Source: Dyella jiangningensis
GTDB lineage: Bacteria; Pseudomonadota; Gammaproteobacteria; Xanthomonadales; Rhodanobacteraceae
Assembly (NCBI RefSeq): GCF_003264855.1
Contig: NZ_NFZS01000001.1
Coordinates: 2,294,001-2,358,000, forward strand
DNA: 64,000 bases
Direction of reading: 5' to 3'
Shown here: in pieces, positions 26,137 to 34,231 of the stretch
Position numbering within the stretch: position 1 is the stretch's first letter
How the letters are laid out: each line of letters opens with the position of its first letter
Notes under the pieces: model-generated
Told to the model about the DNA's origin: nothing
What the model saw: only the letters and a program-made list of their open reading frames with translations
Databases searched by the model: none
Translations under genes and position numbers: made by a program

Positions 26137-26573
26137 GCGAGAACATCCATCTTCTTCGCGCGAAGAGGGAGATCCTCTTCGGCCTCAAGCTCGCGGCCGC
26201 CATGCTCGCCGGCGCGTCGCTGCTCGCACTGGCGCACAGGCTGGGCTGGATCGACCAGGAACAGGTCGTGCGCGGGCATAACGTCGTCATCGGGCTCGCC
26301 CTCGCAGTCTTTTGCAATGCGATGCCGAAGCGGCTGCATGGATCGCCGCGAAGCGTTCAGCACGCCACGCTGGCGCAGTCCATCGGGCGCGTTGGCGGTT
26401 GGTCGATGACCCTGGCGTTTCTCGTGTGGTCGCTGCTGTGGGCGTTCGCTCCACGGGGACTTGCCAGTACGGGTTCGGTGAGTGCCGTAGGTGCCGGGCT
26501 GGTGCTCATGATCGGCTATACGACATGGAAGTGCGTCGCCTGCCACCGATCGAGGAGCCACGGCGGTCTTTAG
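26133..26573 (+). CDS. Small membrane protein coupled to the ArsR/SdpR-type repressor
   Basis: A 146-residue inner-membrane protein with about four hydrophobic segments (GLKLAAAMLAGASLLALAH, VVIGLALAVFCNAMPKRL, WSMTLAFLVWSLLWAFAP, VGAGLVLMIGYTTWKC). It overlaps the repressor gene by 4 bp. In the sdpRI system the membrane partner binds a toxin and sequesters the repressor. Whether this protein does the same is inferred only from position and size. A CVAC motif lies near the C-terminus. Confidence 0.72.
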   Translation: MSENIHLLRAKREILFGLKLAAAMLAGASLLALAHRLGWIDQEQVVRGHNVVIGLALAVFCNAMPKRLHGSPRSVQHATLAQSIGRVGGWSMTLAFLVWSLLWAFAPRGLASTGSVSAVGAGLVLMIGYTTWKCVACHRSRSHGGL

Positions 26574-26964
26574 GGTGGTGGGCCGCATGCGCGTTGCGAG
26601 GTGAAGCCGTCCACCGATCCCGGCCGGAGTGACCGAGGCGATGAGCTCGGCGTCGGGAATATCCACTTTCGCGCGAGGCCAACAGGCTCAGCGTGCCGCC
26701 CTGAAAGACGGCGTGCCATCCACGCGTCGATCAGCGCGCGACGAGGCATGACGTCCGTCGATCACAACCGCTCACGACCAAGCTCACGCACACGGCTATT
26801 CGCTGGTGGCCGTCATGAACGTCGCGCATCGGTAGCGTCGCCATCGCGGACGAGGTGCATGGTTCAGATATTTCGACCGGCGCGACCCTGCCTGGCTTTG
26901 TGGATGGCAGCGAATCCGGTAGAGCCTGGAACGCAATACCCCGTGCAGCAGGCAAGGTCACCTG
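26574..26964. other. Intergenic region before the MarR-GNAT gene
   Basis: About 390 bp with no convincing gene and no recognised RNA or terminator. The promoter and operators of the next gene begin at 26965. Confidence 0.55.
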
Positions 26965-27007
26965 TTTACATATTTGCTTAAGGCAACTATAAGATTGCCT
27001 CAGGCAA
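26965..27007 (+). promoter_or_regulatory. Promoter with twin MarR-type operators
   Basis: A good sigma-70 promoter: -35 TTTACA (26965-26970), 17-bp spacer, -10 TATAAG (26988-26993). Two copies of TTGCYTNAGGCAA overlap it: TTGCTTAAGGCAA (26974-26986) inside the spacer and TTGCCTCAGGCAA (26995-27007, a perfect palindrome) over the likely start of transcription. The copies are 21 bp apart, two helical turns, as for cooperative dimer binding. Autorepression by the MarR-GNAT protein is the natural reading. Confidence 0.8.
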
Positions 27008-27027
27008 ATGAAGAGCAGGGCGTGCCC

Positions 27028-27945
27028 ATGACTCCACTGCAAGAAAAGGCGGAAAAAGTCCGCCAATTCAATCGCTTCTATACCCGTCGCATCGGCGTCC
27101 TGCACGAACACCTGCTGGAAAGCGAGTATTCGCTGACCGAGGTGCGCATGCTCTACGAGCTTGCAAGCCATCCCACGCTTACCAGCGCAGATCTTTGCCG
27201 GATGCTTGGCCTCAACGCGGGCTATGTCAGCCGGGTGATCGGCGGTTTCGAGAAGAAAGGCCTGCTGGCGAAAAGCCGGTCGAACGAGGATGCCCGCGCG
27301 ACCCGGCTGAAGCTCACGGACCACGGCCGCCGGACGTTCCAGCCGCTCAATGACGCCTCGCGCGAAGAAGTCATGGCCATGCTTCGTCAGTTGTCCGAAC
27401 CGCAACAGGAACAACTCGTCCACGCCATGGGGCAGATCCACGGGCTGCTGGGCGACCAGGCAACGCCCAGTTACGTGCTGCGTGATCCGCGGCCCGGCGA
27501 CATGGGCTGGATTGTCCATCGCCAGGGCCTGCTGTATTTCCAGGAGTACGGTTGGGACGCCGAATTCGAGGCCCTCGTCGCCGACATCGTCGCGAAATAC
27601 GTCCAGCAGTTCGATCCACGCTCCGATCGATGCTGGATCGCCGAAAAGGACGGCCAGGTCGTGGGCTCGGTCTTCGTCGTCCGCCAGGACGAGACCACGG
27701 CAAAGTTGCGCCTTCTCTATGTAGACGCCAACGCGCGCGGCCTCGGCATCGGCCGCCGCCTCGTCGACGAATGCCTGCGCTTCGCCCGCCAGGCGGGCTA
27801 CAAAAAGATGATGCTCTGGACCAACAGCGTGCTGGTCGATGCACGTCGGATCTATGAGAAGGCCGGATTCCAACTCATCGAAGAAGAGGCTCACCACAGC
27901 TTTGGCAAAGACCTGGTCGGACAGACCTGGTCGATCGACTTGTAA
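27028..27945 (+). CDS. MarR-GNAT fusion: regulator and acetyltransferase
   Basis: A 305-residue protein with two domains. Residues 1-145 are a MarR winged helix (EYSLTEVRMLYELASHPTLT, LNAGYVSRVIGGFEKKGLLA, RSNEDARATRLKLTDHGRRT). Residues 148-305 are a GNAT acetyltransferase with the acetyl-CoA loop ARGLGIGRRLVDECLRFARQ and IYEKAGFQLIEEE. This fused family is common in proteobacteria; acetylated substrates are mostly unknown small molecules or peptides. Two operator copies lie in its own promoter, which indicates self-control. It stands alone. Confidence 0.88.
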   Translation: MTPLQEKAEKVRQFNRFYTRRIGVLHEHLLESEYSLTEVRMLYELASHPTLTSADLCRMLGLNAGYVSRVIGGFEKKGLLAKSRSNEDARATRLKLTDHGRRTFQPLNDASREEVMAMLRQLSEPQQEQLVHAMGQIHGLLGDQATPSYVLRDPRPGDMGWIVHRQGLLYFQEYGWDAEFEALVADIVAKYVQQFDPRSDRCWIAEKDGQVVGSVFVVRQDETTAKLRLLYVDANARGLGIGRRLVDECLRFARQAGYKKMMLWTNSVLVDARRIYEKAGFQLIEEEAHHSFGKDLVGQTWSIDL

Positions 27946-28077
27946 GGTGGGCTGCACGTGCCATGCTGATTTTGGCGGCGCCATCGTTGCGGGTTGACCC
28001 TATACGAGCGAGGCGAACCCGTGCCATTCCCTGGGCGCCCGGGTCCGTTCCACCCGACGCGCTTTCAACCTTGGCCG

Positions 28078-28986
28078 CTATTTGAATTCGTCCTCGATGC
28101 GTGCCCAGGCGTCTTTGCCCACGATGTCATCGAAAGTGGCGTGGTCTACGGCTTCCTGCTGCGGCATGGGGCGCCCGGCATGCAGATCCGCCAATGCACG
28201 TTCGATCGCACGCGTCATGCGGAAAAGCACCGTCGTCGGATAAAGGATCATCGAAAAGCCGTAGCTGCCGATTTCCTGCGGAGACAACCAAGGCAGCTTG
28301 CCGCCGCCCTCCATCATGGTGGTGGCCAGCGGCGTGCCGGCAAGCGCCTTGCCGACCTTTTCCAGCTCCGCCGCGCTTTCCAGGCCTTCGATATACAAGT
28401 CGTGCGCCCCGGCGTCCCGATAGAGTTCACCGCGGCGAATGGCTTCATCGAGCCCGATAGCGCTGCGGGCATCGGTGCGAATCAGGATGAACGTGCTCGA
28501 CACCCGGCAAGCCGCCACGGCGGCTTTGACCTTACCGATCATTTCTTCGGCCGGGATGACTTCTTTCTTCCCTTCCTGGCCGCAACTCTTGGGTGATACC
28601 TGGTCTTCTATGAAGATGGCCGACGCGCCCATCGCTTCGTAGCCGCGCACCGTCCGGGTGACGTTCTTGACGTCGCCGTAGCCGTTGTCGCCATCCACCA
28701 GCACCGGCAGCGAGGAGGCGCCTATGGTTTGCCGGATCACGGCCGACTTCTCGCCGAAGTGCGTCAGGTCGATGTCCGGAAAACCGTAATGGCTTCCATC
28801 AAGCGCGAAGCCGCCTACCTGATAGGCCTTGAATCCAGCTCGCTCCACCAGGCGCGCGGTGAGCGCATCGTGTGCGGCTGGCAGAACGAGGGGTTCTGTT
28901 GACGCCAGCAGTTCGCGCCACGTCGTGTCTTTCCCCTTTTCGCGTCCTATTTGCTGTTGATCCATGCCGGCCACTCTGATCGCCAT
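28078..28986 (-). CDS. Isocitrate lyase/PEP mutase family enzyme
   Basis: A 302-residue cytoplasmic TIM-barrel protein of the ICL/phosphoenolpyruvate mutase superfamily. It has the metal-binding segment LVDGDNGYGDVKNVTRTVRG and the following IFIEDQVSPKSCGQEG. In methylisocitrate and isocitrate lyases the loop reads K(K/R)CGH; here it is PKSCGQ, keeping the Cys but losing the His. That argues against a standard lyase and fits the broad oxaloacetate decarboxylase / carboxyphosphonate mutase-like group. Substrate unknown. A start at 28965 (MDQQQIG) is possible; 28986 has GGTGGAG upstream. Confidence 0.8.
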   Translation of the reverse strand: MAIRVAGMDQQQIGREKGKDTTWRELLASTEPLVLPAAHDALTARLVERAGFKAYQVGGFALDGSHYGFPDIDLTHFGEKSAVIRQTIGASSLPVLVDGDNGYGDVKNVTRTVRGYEAMGASAIFIEDQVSPKSCGQEGKKEVIPAEEMIGKVKAAVAACRVSSTFILIRTDARSAIGLDEAIRRGELYRDAGAHDLYIEGLESAAELEKVGKALAGTPLATTMMEGGGKLPWLSPQEIGSYGFSMILYPTTVLFRMTRAIERALADLHAGRPMPQQEAVDHATFDDIVGKDAWARIEDEFK

Positions 28987-29349
28987 CGAACTCCACCGTT
29001 GGCCAGGCCATGCGATGGGCGCTTCGCAATGTGCCGATCATCAGGTGACAGGCCTGTGGATGGGTACGCCTTGACCGTGGTCTGGGCGGTGGGTGCGAGG
29101 GCAAAGCGCCATGCATCGTTGAATAGAGCGTGCTGTTCGGCTCGCTTCGCCGCCCGCAGTGGCAGCGCGATCCTCGAGCGAGGAGAAATTCCGTTATTTA
29201 CGTGTCGCGCAAAAGGGTGGACATAATGAGGCGGCGACAGGACATCGCCGCCTCTGTTTCGGTCGCCGCGAATCGCCTCTTCGCGACCCCGCATGGCACC
29301 GCGCTGGTGGCCGCGGCAATCGGTGAACGGCTGGCTTTCGGAGCCTCGC
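28987..29349. other. Intergenic region between ICL-like and NmrA-like genes
   Basis: About 360 bp without a convincing gene. It holds a strong hairpin at 29228-29254 and presumably the promoter of the ICL-like gene at its left end. Confidence 0.5.
29228..29254 (-). terminator. Hairpin downstream of the NmrA-like gene
   Basis: Perfect 9-bp stem GAGGCGGCG/CGCCGCCTC with a 9-nt loop, about 95 nt past the NmrA-like stop on the minus strand. No U-run. Possible terminator. Confidence 0.35.
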
Positions 29350-30219
29350 TCAGGAAGCGGCCGTGATTTTCTGCACGAAGCCGCGATAAGAGCGCAGCGG
29401 CCGGCCCAGCAGTCCGGTGAGTCGTTCGATGTCGCCAGCTTCGGGAATCATGCCGTCGGCGACATAGCGCTCGACCATCAGGCGCATTTCGTAGGCCATC
29501 CATGTCGGCATGAAGCTGGCGAGGTTCTGCTCGAAAGCTGTCGGGTCATCGCCGCCGTACACCACGGGGCGCTGCAGCGCGTCCGACCAGATCGCTGCCA
29601 CTTCCGTACCCGTCAGTGCATCCGGACCGACGAGGTTGATGGTTTCGACGGGCAAGGTATCGGCGGCCTGGTCGCGGCGGATCAATTCAATGGCAGCGAC
29701 TTCGCCGATGTCGCGGGTGTCGACCAGGGCGGCGCCTTTGCTGCCGATCGGCACCGGGTAGACGCCGTGGTTGACCACCACGTCCTTGATCATGTGCTCG
29801 TTGTCGATGAAGTAGGTCGGCCGCAGGATCGTGGCGCTGAAACCCATCTGTTGCAGCATGCGCTCGGCACCGAACTTCACCGCGAAGTGCGGCACATTGA
29901 CGAAGCGGTCGGCGTGGATCACCGAGAGATAGACCACGCGCTTCACCCCCGCCTCGCGGGCGACGTTGAGCGTGAGGATCGCCTGGGTGAATTCGTCGCC
30001 GGTGACGGCGTTGAGCAGGAACAGCGTGCGGACGCCATCGAAGGCGGCCCGCAGCGCGTCGATATCGAGCAGGTCGCCCCGGGCCACATCGACGCCGGCG
30101 GGGAAGGAGGCTTTCGAAGGGTCGCGGGTAAGCACGCGCACGGCGGCGCCGCGCTTGACGAGCTGGTCGACGACATGGCGGCCGACGCGGCCGGTGGCAC
30201 CAGTAACGAGGATGGTCAT
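29350..30219 (-). CDS. NmrA-like NAD(P)-binding protein
   Basis: A 289-residue atypical short-chain dehydrogenase. The N-terminal nucleotide-binding motif ILVTGATGRVGRHVVDQL has the GXXGXXG pattern of NmrA/azoreductase-like proteins. ILRPTYFIDNEHMIKDVV and VDTRDIGEVAAIEL match the family. Members act as NAD(P) redox sensors or quinone/azo reductases; the catalytic Tyr-X3-Lys of classical SDRs is not evident. A LysR gene is divergent with about 100 bp between, so that regulator probably controls it, a common pairing. Confidence 0.87.
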   Translation of the reverse strand: MTILVTGATGRVGRHVVDQLVKRGAAVRVLTRDPSKASFPAGVDVARGDLLDIDALRAAFDGVRTLFLLNAVTGDEFTQAILTLNVAREAGVKRVVYLSVIHADRFVNVPHFAVKFGAERMLQQMGFSATILRPTYFIDNEHMIKDVVVNHGVYPVPIGSKGAALVDTRDIGEVAAIELIRRDQAADTLPVETINLVGPDALTGTEVAAIWSDALQRPVVYGGDDPTAFEQNLASFMPTWMAYEMRLMVERYVADGMIPEAGDIERLTGLLGRPLRSYRGFVQKITAAS

Positions 30220-30322
30220 GGCAATGACTCCGGGTGGGTTGAGAACACACCCGGCATGTTATTGATCCAAATTCGCTGGCATAGCCGCTAAAGTTGGACG
30301 CTCCGTCTCATGAGTGGAACAC

Positions 30323-31246
30323 ATGGACCTGCTCGCACTGGCCGACTTCAACTTGGTTGCCCGCCACGGCGGGTTCGGCAGGGCCGCCCGCGAGGCTGGC
30401 CGACCCAAGGCCACGCTGTCCCGGCGCGTGGCCGAGCTGGAGACCAGCCTCGACCTTCGCCTGTTCGAACGAGGAGCGCGATCCCTCAAGCTCACGGAGG
30501 AGGGGCGGGCCCTCTACGAACGCACCGGTCTCTTGCTGACCGAGTTGGAGGAAACGGCTACCGCCATCGCTTCCGGCGGCCGCGTCGCCCGTGGCCGATT
30601 GCGCATCAGCGCGCCGCTGCTGTTCTCGCAGACCGCCATGGGCAAGCTCGCGGCCGGATTCGCGAGGCGCTATCCGCAGGTACGGCTGGAGATCACCGCG
30701 GAAGACCGCGCCGTGGACATGATCGAGGAAGCCTATGACCTGGTCATTCGCGTCAATCCGGAACCCGATGCCACCCTCATCGGGCGCATTTTTCTTCGTG
30801 ATCGCCTGGTGGTGGTGGCGAGCCCTGAGCTGGCGCAGCCGAAGAACGATGCACCCATGCCCGCAGTGACCCGCGGATCCATGAAGCAATCCGAGGCCTG
30901 GTCGGTGACGACCCCTTCGGGGGCATCGACGATGGCGGTCACGCCGGTGCTCAGCCTTTCGTCGCTGGTCATGGTTCGCGATGCGGTGCGCATGGGTGTC
31001 GGGGCTGCGCGTCTTCCCCTGTCGCTGGTCAGTCCCGATCTGGCCACGGGCACGCTGGTGCTATGGGCGGACGTGCAGGGTCCCGAGATCGAACTTTGGG
31101 CGCTTTATCCCACGCGCCGACTGCTCAGCGCTCGTGTGTCGGCCTTTCTGGACTATCTCCGCGAGGCCTTCCCGAAGGGCACGCCGGACGAACTCGCTGC
31201 CTACGTTGGCGGCTCGTTGGATGTGAAAAAACATACCGACACATGA
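30323..31246 (+). CDS. LysR-family regulator divergent from the NmrA-like gene
   Basis: A 307-residue LysR-type regulator: MDLLALADFNLVARHGGFGR, AGRPKATLSRRVAELETSL (recognition helix; RPKATLSR replaces the common QPALS), LRLFERGARSLKLTEEGRAL, and a C-terminal effector domain from about 90. ATG at 30323 is taken; a GTG lies 9 bp upstream. In the divergent spacer TCCAA and TTGGA form a weak inverted repeat around 30269-30296. Probable regulator of the NmrA-like gene in response to a redox or quinone-type signal. Confidence 0.85.
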   Translation: MDLLALADFNLVARHGGFGRAAREAGRPKATLSRRVAELETSLDLRLFERGARSLKLTEEGRALYERTGLLLTELEETATAIASGGRVARGRLRISAPLLFSQTAMGKLAAGFARRYPQVRLEITAEDRAVDMIEEAYDLVIRVNPEPDATLIGRIFLRDRLVVVASPELAQPKNDAPMPAVTRGSMKQSEAWSVTTPSGASTMAVTPVLSLSSLVMVRDAVRMGVGAARLPLSLVSPDLATGTLVLWADVQGPEIELWALYPTRRLLSARVSAFLDYLREAFPKGTPDELAAYVGGSLDVKKHTDT

Positions 31247-31314
31247 TCGGCCTTGAGTGGGTCAGGGAAGGGCGCGATGCATGCGGTCCTTGTATGGCCC
31301 GGAGCCGGGCCGCT

Positions 31315-31746
31315 CTAGAGATCCAGCGCGTGGTCTATGTGCTTGAGTCGCATCGTCGTCTGGAACGCGGTGCATCGGACCATCCTCGCGATGCGCGCCG
31401 TATTTGGCGATGTCATGTCCTGCTCGACCACTGTTTCGGCCAGACGAGACATGGCCTTCAGGTTGACCATGGCGCGCCTGAGTCCGCGGGCGCAATCATC
31501 TGCCGGACAAGGGCCGGCAGCAAGGAACTGCCCTAGCCGGACGGCCGCCATGCTGGCCCTGCCGGACATGGCGGCGGCCAAGGGCTTCGGCCATTCGCCG
31601 TCGTTCACGGCATCGTTGGCGAACTCCCAAAGAGCCCGGCTGATCGAGAGTGCATACGCAATCGGATGAGTGAGTTCGGACTGCATGGCCTTTCCGCAGG
31701 CGTTCGCCGCAAAGCGGACGTCGCGTCGCAACTGGCGAGACGACAT
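31315..31746 (-). CDS. Hypothetical protein, 143 residues
   Basis: Not recognised. An open frame of 143 residues with a plausible amino-acid mix, predicted to be mostly alpha-helical (SELTHPIAYALSISRALWEF, CARGLRRAMVNLKAMSRLAE), with no signal peptide or membrane segment. The opposite strand is also open for 110 residues, so the gene call is uncertain. The start at 31746 has no strong Shine-Dalgarno. It is convergent with the LysR gene and followed upstream by about 220 bp of non-coding sequence. Confidence 0.45.
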   Translation of the reverse strand: MSSRQLRRDVRFAANACGKAMQSELTHPIAYALSISRALWEFANDAVNDGEWPKPLAAAMSGRASMAAVRLGQFLAAGPCPADDCARGLRRAMVNLKAMSRLAETVVEQDMTSPNTARIARMVRCTAFQTTMRLKHIDHALDL

Positions 31747-31965
31747 GTCACCGAGGCATCGTTTCGGAACGCATAAGCACCACGGATGCTCCTGCCGCCA
31801 TGTCCGCGTTCGGATCTTCGCGAACGCACTGCGCGTGACCGGATCGGACGGTGCGTAAGCTGGAAGTGGATTTCGCTGCGCCAGTCATCGCCATAAGGCG
31901 CGCGACAGTCCGGGGCGATCCATCGTTCCCGCCCCGGACTCGGCCGTGTTAACGGCACGGCTATC

Positions 31966-32754
31966 TCAATTCGCTGCAGCCGCCTTTTCGATCAGCCGCG
32001 CCACGGCGTCCGGATGCGACACCATCACGACATGCGATGCGCCCTTGACCACCACGACATCCTTGGCTGCCGCGCGCTTGGCCATGAAAGCCATGGCCTG
32101 CGGCGGGATGTTCTTGTCCGCGTCGCCATAGATCCACCACGACGGGATGGTTTTCCACGCCGCCGCGCCAGCCTTTTCATCGAGCGCCCTCTGCAGCAGC
32201 GGGCGTTGCGTGGCAGCCATCAACGTGGCTTCGGCGGTCGGCACATCCGCGGCGAACTGCGCGTGGAATTTATCCTGCTGGATATACAGATCCTTGCCGC
32301 CATCGGCGAGGTCGGCCGCGGGTGCGAGCGCCTGGCCGAGCGTGCTGCCAGGGAATTTGCCCGTCAGCTCGCCCAGCGTCTCGCCCGTCTCGGGCGCGAA
32401 CGCACTGACGTAGACCAGTGCCTTGACGTTGGAGCGTCCGTTGGCGGCCTCGGTGATCACGTTGCCACCGTACGAATGGCCGACGAGCACCACGGGCGTT
32501 TTGAGATCGGACACCAGGCTGCCGATGTACGCGCCATCGCTCTTCGCGCCACGCAACGGATTGGCCGCGGCGATCACGAAATAGCCGTCCTTCTTAAGCA
32601 CGTTCACAACACCATTCCAGCTCGATGCGTCGGCGAAGGCACCATGCACCAGCACGATGACCGGTTTCTGCATCGGCTTCGACATCTGCGCGGACGCATT
32701 CATGGCCAGCGTGGTGGCGATGCCCATGACGAGCGCGGCGACTATCTTTCTCAT
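31966..32754 (-). CDS. Exported alpha/beta hydrolase
   Basis: A 262-residue alpha/beta-fold hydrolase with a signal peptide (KIVAALVMGIATTLAMNASAQ), so periplasmic. Oxyanion region VLVHGAFADASSWNGVV, nucleophile elbow VVLVGHSYGGNVI (Ser), acid region YGDADKNIPPQAM, and His in KGASHVVMVSHPDAV. This pattern matches the large group of salicylate-esterase/methylketone-synthase-like hydrolases in proteobacteria. Substrate unknown. The ATG at 32754 has AGGAG upstream. It is the last gene of a run of minus-strand oxidoreductase and hydrolase genes. Confidence 0.85.
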   Translation of the reverse strand: MRKIVAALVMGIATTLAMNASAQMSKPMQKPVIVLVHGAFADASSWNGVVNVLKKDGYFVIAAANPLRGAKSDGAYIGSLVSDLKTPVVLVGHSYGGNVITEAANGRSNVKALVYVSAFAPETGETLGELTGKFPGSTLGQALAPAADLADGGKDLYIQQDKFHAQFAADVPTAEATLMAATQRPLLQRALDEKAGAAAWKTIPSWWIYGDADKNIPPQAMAFMAKRAAAKDVVVVKGASHVVMVSHPDAVARLIEKAAAAN

Positions 32755-32841
32755 GTTGATCTCCTGAGGTGGTGGCCGGGCAGGGAGGCCGGCCGGAATG
32801 AACGCGAAGCCTTGCATCGCGCCACGCTTGAGTACGCGCAG

Positions 32842-33672
32842 CTAGGCGGGAAAATCGGTGGAAATGCTCAGTTCACGCCATCGCTCGAGTTCGGCGAGCC
32901 GAGCCTGGTCTGCGCCGGCAATCGCAGCCACGGCATCACTGCCCAGCGCCAGCCGCAGCGGCGGTTGCGCCACGGCTGCCACCTTGAGGATGGCTTGTGC
33001 CGCGCGCACGGGGTCGCCGGGTTGTCGTCCGTTGTAGTCGCGCTGCATGCGCGCTGCTGCACCGACGACAGCGTCGTATTCGGAGCGCCCTTCCTTCAGC
33101 ACGGTCGATGCGCCGGCGAAATCGGTGCGAAAGCCGCCCGGCTCGATCACCGTCACCTTCACCCCGACCAGCGCCATTTCGCGCGCGAGCACCTCCGAAA
33201 AGCCTTCGACAGCCCACTTAGCCGCGGAATAGGGCGCCCGCCCCGGCGCGCCGATGCGGCCACCCACCGAGGAAAACTGGATGATGTGGCCGCTGCGCTG
33301 TTCGCGCATGAGGGGTATGGCTGCCTTGGTCACAATGATCGTGCCGAACAGGTTGGTGTCGACCTGCCGGCGAAATTCCTCGATCGATGTGTCTTCTATC
33401 GCGTTGATATTGCCGTAGCCGGCATTGTTCACCAGCACGTCGAGGCCACCGAAGGCATCCATCGCCACCTGGACGGCTGCTTTGGCGGCGGCTTCGTCGA
33501 CCACGTCCAACGCCACTGCCCGTACGGCGTCACCGTAGCGCTGCACGATCTCATCCAGTTGCCGAGGATCACGTGCGGTTGCCACGAGGCGATGTCCTGC
33601 CTGCAATACAGCCTCTGCCAGGGTGCGCCCGAGACCGCGCGAACATCCGGTAATCAACCATCGTTGAGACAT
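32842..33672 (-). CDS. Short-chain dehydrogenase/reductase
   Basis: A 276-residue classical SDR: cofactor motif WLITGCSRGLGRTLAEAVL, structural NNAGYGNINAIE, catalytic Ser in IIQFSSVGGRIG and Tyr-X3-Lys in APYSAAKWAVEGFSE. ARG after beta-2 (ATARDPRQL) favours NADP(H). Substrate unknown. It is on the same strand as the P460 gene 30 bp upstream, probably in one transcript. Confidence 0.9.
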   Translation of the reverse strand: MSQRWLITGCSRGLGRTLAEAVLQAGHRLVATARDPRQLDEIVQRYGDAVRAVALDVVDEAAAKAAVQVAMDAFGGLDVLVNNAGYGNINAIEDTSIEEFRRQVDTNLFGTIIVTKAAIPLMREQRSGHIIQFSSVGGRIGAPGRAPYSAAKWAVEGFSEVLAREMALVGVKVTVIEPGGFRTDFAGASTVLKEGRSEYDAVVGAAARMQRDYNGRQPGDPVRAAQAILKVAAVAQPPLRLALGSDAVAAIAGADQARLAELERWRELSISTDFPA

Positions 33673-33702
33673 GAGGTGCTCCTGTGCGCGTGGCGACGCG
33701 AG

Positions 33703-34212
33703 CTATGGCGCGAAGCGGGTGAACACGAAATCGTGACCATTCACCTTGGCCTGATGGCACGCGAAACAGGTGCGGTGCTGCGCCTCGTCCGCCGGCTTGC
33801 CATCGATGAAGCGGCCAAAGCCCCAGCCGCCCGTCGCCGCGTATCGCCTGGAATCCTTGACCATCACCTGTACCGTGGTCGCTGCACCCGGGATCGTTGC
33901 CGGCGCAAACTCCGGCGAAGGTTTTTGTTTCCACGCCAGCTTCACCAGCACGCTGCCGTCCGGAAACGGCAACGTCTGGTTTCGATAGGCCTTGATCGCG
34001 GTCGCATTGCCAACCACCACGCGCAGCTCATCGAGCGGCGCCGCTTCCATCGCGGGAGCGATCACTTCCCAGTGGCGATAACCTTCCGGCAAGGAGACGC
34101 CATAGATCGGCGATACCAGGCCCTTGTCGTGTGACTCCGCAGCGAATGCCACGGCGGCCAGCGCAAGGGAGCCGGCAGCCGCAGCAAGCAGTGAAGCGTG
34201 CATGGCGCTCAT
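33703..34212 (-). CDS. Cytochrome P460 family protein
   Basis: A 169-residue periplasmic c-type haem protein. It has a signal peptide (HASLLAAAAGSLALAAVAFA), the P460-type beta fold with YRHWEVIAPAMEAAPLDELR, FPDGSVLVKLAWKQKPS and VMVKDSRRYAATGGWGFGRF, and a C-terminal haem site TCFACHQAKV (standard C-X2-C-H). P460 proteins oxidise hydroxylamine or, in the c'-beta branch, bind NO. A second P460 gene lies 1.2 kb upstream. The start at 34212 has AGGGA upstream; 34227 is possible. Confidence 0.87.
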   Translation of the reverse strand: MSAMHASLLAAAAGSLALAAVAFAAESHDKGLVSPIYGVSLPEGYRHWEVIAPAMEAAPLDELRVVVGNATAIKAYRNQTLPFPDGSVLVKLAWKQKPSPEFAPATIPGAATTVQVMVKDSRRYAATGGWGFGRFIDGKPADEAQHRTCFACHQAKVNGHDFVFTRFAP

Positions 34213-34231
34213 GGAGGTGTCCCTCATCCGG

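Noticed and set aside
29130-29366. Small open frame between the ICL-like and NmrA-like genes
   Set aside because: It runs through the hairpin at 29228-29254 and has no recognisable features.
31337-31669. Plus-strand frame of 110 codons opposite the 143-residue hypothetical gene
   Set aside because: No plausible start region or features; the minus frame is longer and has a more protein-like composition, though it too is uncertain.
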